33,596 nucleotides of DNA from NCBI GenBank assembly GCA_022841795.1, contig JALHQU010000052.1:1-33596 (forward strand). Reading direction: 5' to 3'. This stretch comes from Fimbriiglobus sp. (GTDB taxonomy: Bacteria > Planctomycetota > Planctomycetia > Gemmatales > Gemmataceae). The translations under genes were made by a program, and so were the position numbers. Below are positions 32,063 to 33,596 of the stretch, piece by piece (position 1 is the first letter of the stretch; each line of letters starts with the position of its first letter). Below the pieces are notes generated by a model. The model saw only the letters and a program-made list of their open reading frames with translations, was not told where the DNA came from and searched no databases.

Positions 32063-32136
32063 AATAAGTAGTAGGCACACTCCGTGTGCCGTTGCTTCCA
32101 CTCCGAACGGCACACGGAGTGTGCCTACTACTTATT
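32063..32136. repeat. Hairpin of the GCACACTCCGTGTGCC family, copy 3
   Basis: The exact 31-bp arms 32063-32093 and 32106-32136 enclose a 12-base loop. It sits in the divergent gap between the second PCD gene and the metallo-hydrolase gene, so unlike copy 2 it cannot be a terminator for either. Confidence 0.85.
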
Positions 32137-32217
32137 CCGGGCAGAACCCGCGGGGTGTTCCGGGTGTCGGTGTTGTTGTAAGCCAGACAGCGGAGAACGA
32201 CCGTGGAGACCGCGTGC

Positions 32218-33072
32218 ATGACCGCCGAACGGCCGGTGGAGAACGCCCCGTACCTCACCCACCACCACGCCGGGATGACCATCGAGGGGTGGAGCCGGGC
32301 GGCGGTGCAGAGCTGCTGGCGGGTGCCGGAGTTGAAGCTGCTGTTCGACGTCGGCGCCAGCCCGTGGGACTTCATGGGCGTGCCGAACCTGTTCATCAGT
32401 CACACCCACCTGGATCACGTGGCGGCGCTGCCGGTGTACGTCGCCCGCCGGCGGATGATGAAGATGGAACCGCCGGTGGTGTACGTCCCAGCCGAGAACG
32501 TGGACGACGTGCAGCGGCTGCTCCAGATCATGCAGCGGCTGGACCGCGGGCGGCAGGTGTGCGAACTGGTCGGGCTGGAAGCCGGGGCGGAGGTGGAGCT
32601 GAGCCGCGAGCATGTGGTGTCGGCGTGGAACACCGTTCACACCATCCCCAGCCGCGGGTTCGTGGTGTGGGAGCGGCGGAACAAGCTGAAGGACGAGTAC
32701 GTCGGCCTGCCGGGGGACAAAATCCGCGACCTGAAGTTTTCCGGGGTGGAGATCACCCGCGAGGTGCGGACCCCGCTGCTGGCGTACACCGGGGACACCA
32801 GCCCGGCCGGGCTGGACGCCTGCCCGGCGGCGTTCGAGGCCAAAATCCTCATCACCGAACTCAGCTTCATCCGGGCGAACCACCGGCGGGAGAAGATCCA
32901 CAAGTTCGGGCACATGCACCTGGACGACTTCGTCGAGCGGAAGGACCGGTTCCGGAACGAGCTGATCGTCGCCGGGCACTTCAGCACCCGGTACCACGGG
33001 AACGAGGTGAAGCGGGTGCTGGAGAACAAGCTGCCGCCGGAGCTGAAGGCGAAGATGAAGCTGTGGGTTTGA
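32218..33072 (+). CDS. Metallo-beta-lactamase-fold hydrolase (RNase Z-like)
   Basis: The 284-residue product has the MBL zinc motif HTHLDH (about residues 62-67), an upstream LLFDVGASP, a later [10 protein letters not shown], and ITELSFI and GHMHLDDF blocks. The layout, including the [16 protein letters not shown] start and the GHMHLDD segment, resembles the RNase Z/ElaC group, which trims tRNA 3' ends, but full RNase Z features are not clear. The start may be ATG 32218 or GTG 32203, which has CGGAG seven bases before it. The stop reads TGATTGGTGAACC, with the repeat edge beginning two bases later. Confidence 0.85.
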   Translation: MTAERPVENAPYLTHHHAGMTIEGWSRAAVQSCWRVPELKLLFDVGASPWDFMGVPNLFISHTHLDHVAALPVYVARRRMMKMEPPVVYVPAENVDDVQRLLQIMQRLDRGRQVCELVGLEAGAEVELSREHVVSAWNTVHTIPSRGFVVWERRNKLKDEYVGLPGDKIRDLKFSGVEITREVRTPLLAYTGDTSPAGLDACPAAFEAKILITELSFIRANHRREKIHKFGHMHLDDFVERKDRFRNELIVAGHFSTRYHGNEVKRVLENKLPPELKAKMKLWV

Positions 33073-33074
33073 TT

Positions 33075-33151
33075 GGTGAACCCGGCCCGCAAGGGCCGTG
33101 GGTGTGAATCTGTCGCCCCCGCACCCACCGACCTGGCGGTCGGGGTTCACC
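33075..33151. repeat. GGTGAACC-bounded repeat after the MBL gene
   Basis: It begins GGTGAACCCGGCCCGCAAGGG and ends CCTGGCGGTCGGGGTTCACC. It carries the CCCGCAAGGG block of the second subfamily (copies at 20976 and 30026) and starts two bases after the TGA stop. Confidence 0.82.
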
Positions 33152-33252
33152 AAAATCCACTACGGCGCTTGCGTTCGCTTTTTCCGCCGGTTACAACTCC
33201 CCCCACGTTTCCCGCCCGTCGGCCGTGAGGACCGCGTCTAGATTCTTCACTC

Positions 33253-33316
33253 GGGTGGCCCGCTCTCTCCGAGAGCGGGAGAAAAAGCACCGACTCTCGG
33301 AGAGAGTCGGCCACCC
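33253..33316. repeat. Cruciform-like repeat with two inner hairpins
   Basis: GGGTGGC and GCCACCC form the outer stem; inside are two separate hairpins, CGCTCTCTCCGAGAGCG-type (33261-33277) and CGACTCTCGGAGAGAGTCG (33291-33309). Confidence 0.65.
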
Positions 33317-33393
33317 TGTGGATGGCTGATGTTGCGTCAGCCGAGCGCATGGCTTGCCATGCCACCCAGCGAAGGCTGTTCCAGTTCCGCTTT

Positions 33394-33478
33394 CGGTGCC
33401 GGTGCGGCGCCGACACTGTAGGACTGGTTCAACCCCGCGGATCGTGGTTCCTACAGTGTCGGCGCCGCACCGGCACCG
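33394..33478. repeat. Perfect 29-bp inverted repeat
   Basis: Arms 33394-33422 and 33450-33478 (CGGTGCCGGTGCGGCGCCGA and complement) are exact, with a 27-base loop. It lies in a gene-free stretch and may be a miniature mobile element. Confidence 0.75.
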
Positions 33479-33596
33479 GCGGAACCGTGAGCCTTCGGTG
33501 TCCCAGGTCGAGAGGTAGACGCACTCACGGTCGGCGGCGGGAAACGTACTTTGTCCCCCTCTCCCTCGCCGACGTGCGGCAGTCGTGGGACACCCG

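Larger units (their letters stand above)
33073..33596. other. Repeat-rich region without a supported gene
   Basis: Three inverted repeats cover much of this stretch (33075-33151, 33253-33316, 33394-33478). The open frame on the minus strand across 33147-33416 is built largely from them and has no protein character. The last 115 bases contain CCCCTCTCCCTCGCC, similar to the CTCTCCC repeats at 228 and 1509. A gene beginning beyond the right edge cannot be judged. Confidence 0.6.

Noticed and set aside
33147-33416. Short minus-strand open frame at the right edge
   Set aside because: It is made mostly of inverted repeats and shows no coding character.
1-33596. tRNA or rRNA genes
   Set aside because: No cloverleaf with a GGTTCGAATCC-type T arm, and no rRNA sequence, was seen in the gaps. 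A tRNAscan run would confirm this.

Overview
The window is high-GC bacterial chromosome, most likely from a planctomycete of the Gemmata type (family Gemmataceae). This is inferred from several signs: many exported proteins with an AAPVPK-like mature N-terminus, an ECF sigma factor fused to a membrane segment and extracytoplasmic domains, a PPi-type phosphofructokinase, ThuA, ceramidase and DUF6807 proteins, and numerous dispersed hairpin repeats in the gaps. I see no rRNA, tRNA, CRISPR array, transposase or phage gene.

Layout. 1-445 holds only repeats. 446-2667 (minus) is a coupled pair: a Tat-exported ThuA-like protein and a glycerate kinase. 2834-5281 holds trpE (minus) and a divergent M28 peptidase (plus). 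5355-6998 (minus) is the fused ECF sigma factor. 7136-9094 (plus) carries a small unknown ORF, thiS, thiG and a Uma2-type protein. 9100-10490 (minus) is an exported STN-like protein followed by aat. 10819-14654 (plus) holds gyrA, with a TTG start, and an NAD-dependent epimerase. 14729-16318 (minus) is der. 16563-18502 (plus) is a run of four small exported proteins, the last with a prepilin-type N-terminus. 18588-20849 (minus) holds PPi-phosphofructokinase and a charged exported protein. 21047-22529 (minus) is the classic infC-rpmI-rplT operon, in which infC most probably starts at ATC.

22763-23311 (plus) is the most interesting gene: an exported peroxiredoxin whose peroxidatic cysteine position is an in-frame TGA, so a probable selenocysteine protein. 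23280-25544 (minus) carries VOC, DUF4287/DUF5655-like, RidA and HAD genes. 25628-28556 (plus) encodes two exported proteins of unknown function. 28633-31269 (minus) encodes a neutral ceramidase-like enzyme and a DUF6807 protein. 31325-32035 has two pterin-4a-carbinolamine dehydratase-like genes tail to tail. 32218-33072 (plus) is a metallo-beta-lactamase-fold hydrolase. The last 520 bases are again repeats.

A second theme is repeat structure. At least two families recur. One is an element of about 65-75 bp bounded by GGTGAACC at both ends. The other is a hairpin with GCACACTCCGTGTGCC arms. Many copies fill gaps between convergent genes, and several begin within a few bases of a stop codon. 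Related palindromes also lie inside coding sequences (glycerate kinase, the VOC protein, and probably trpE and gyrA), where they are read in frame as extra residues. Most genes are housekeeping or single-gene units with no shared pathway; the clear functional groupings are infC-rpmI-rplT, thiS-thiG and the two pterin dehydratases.
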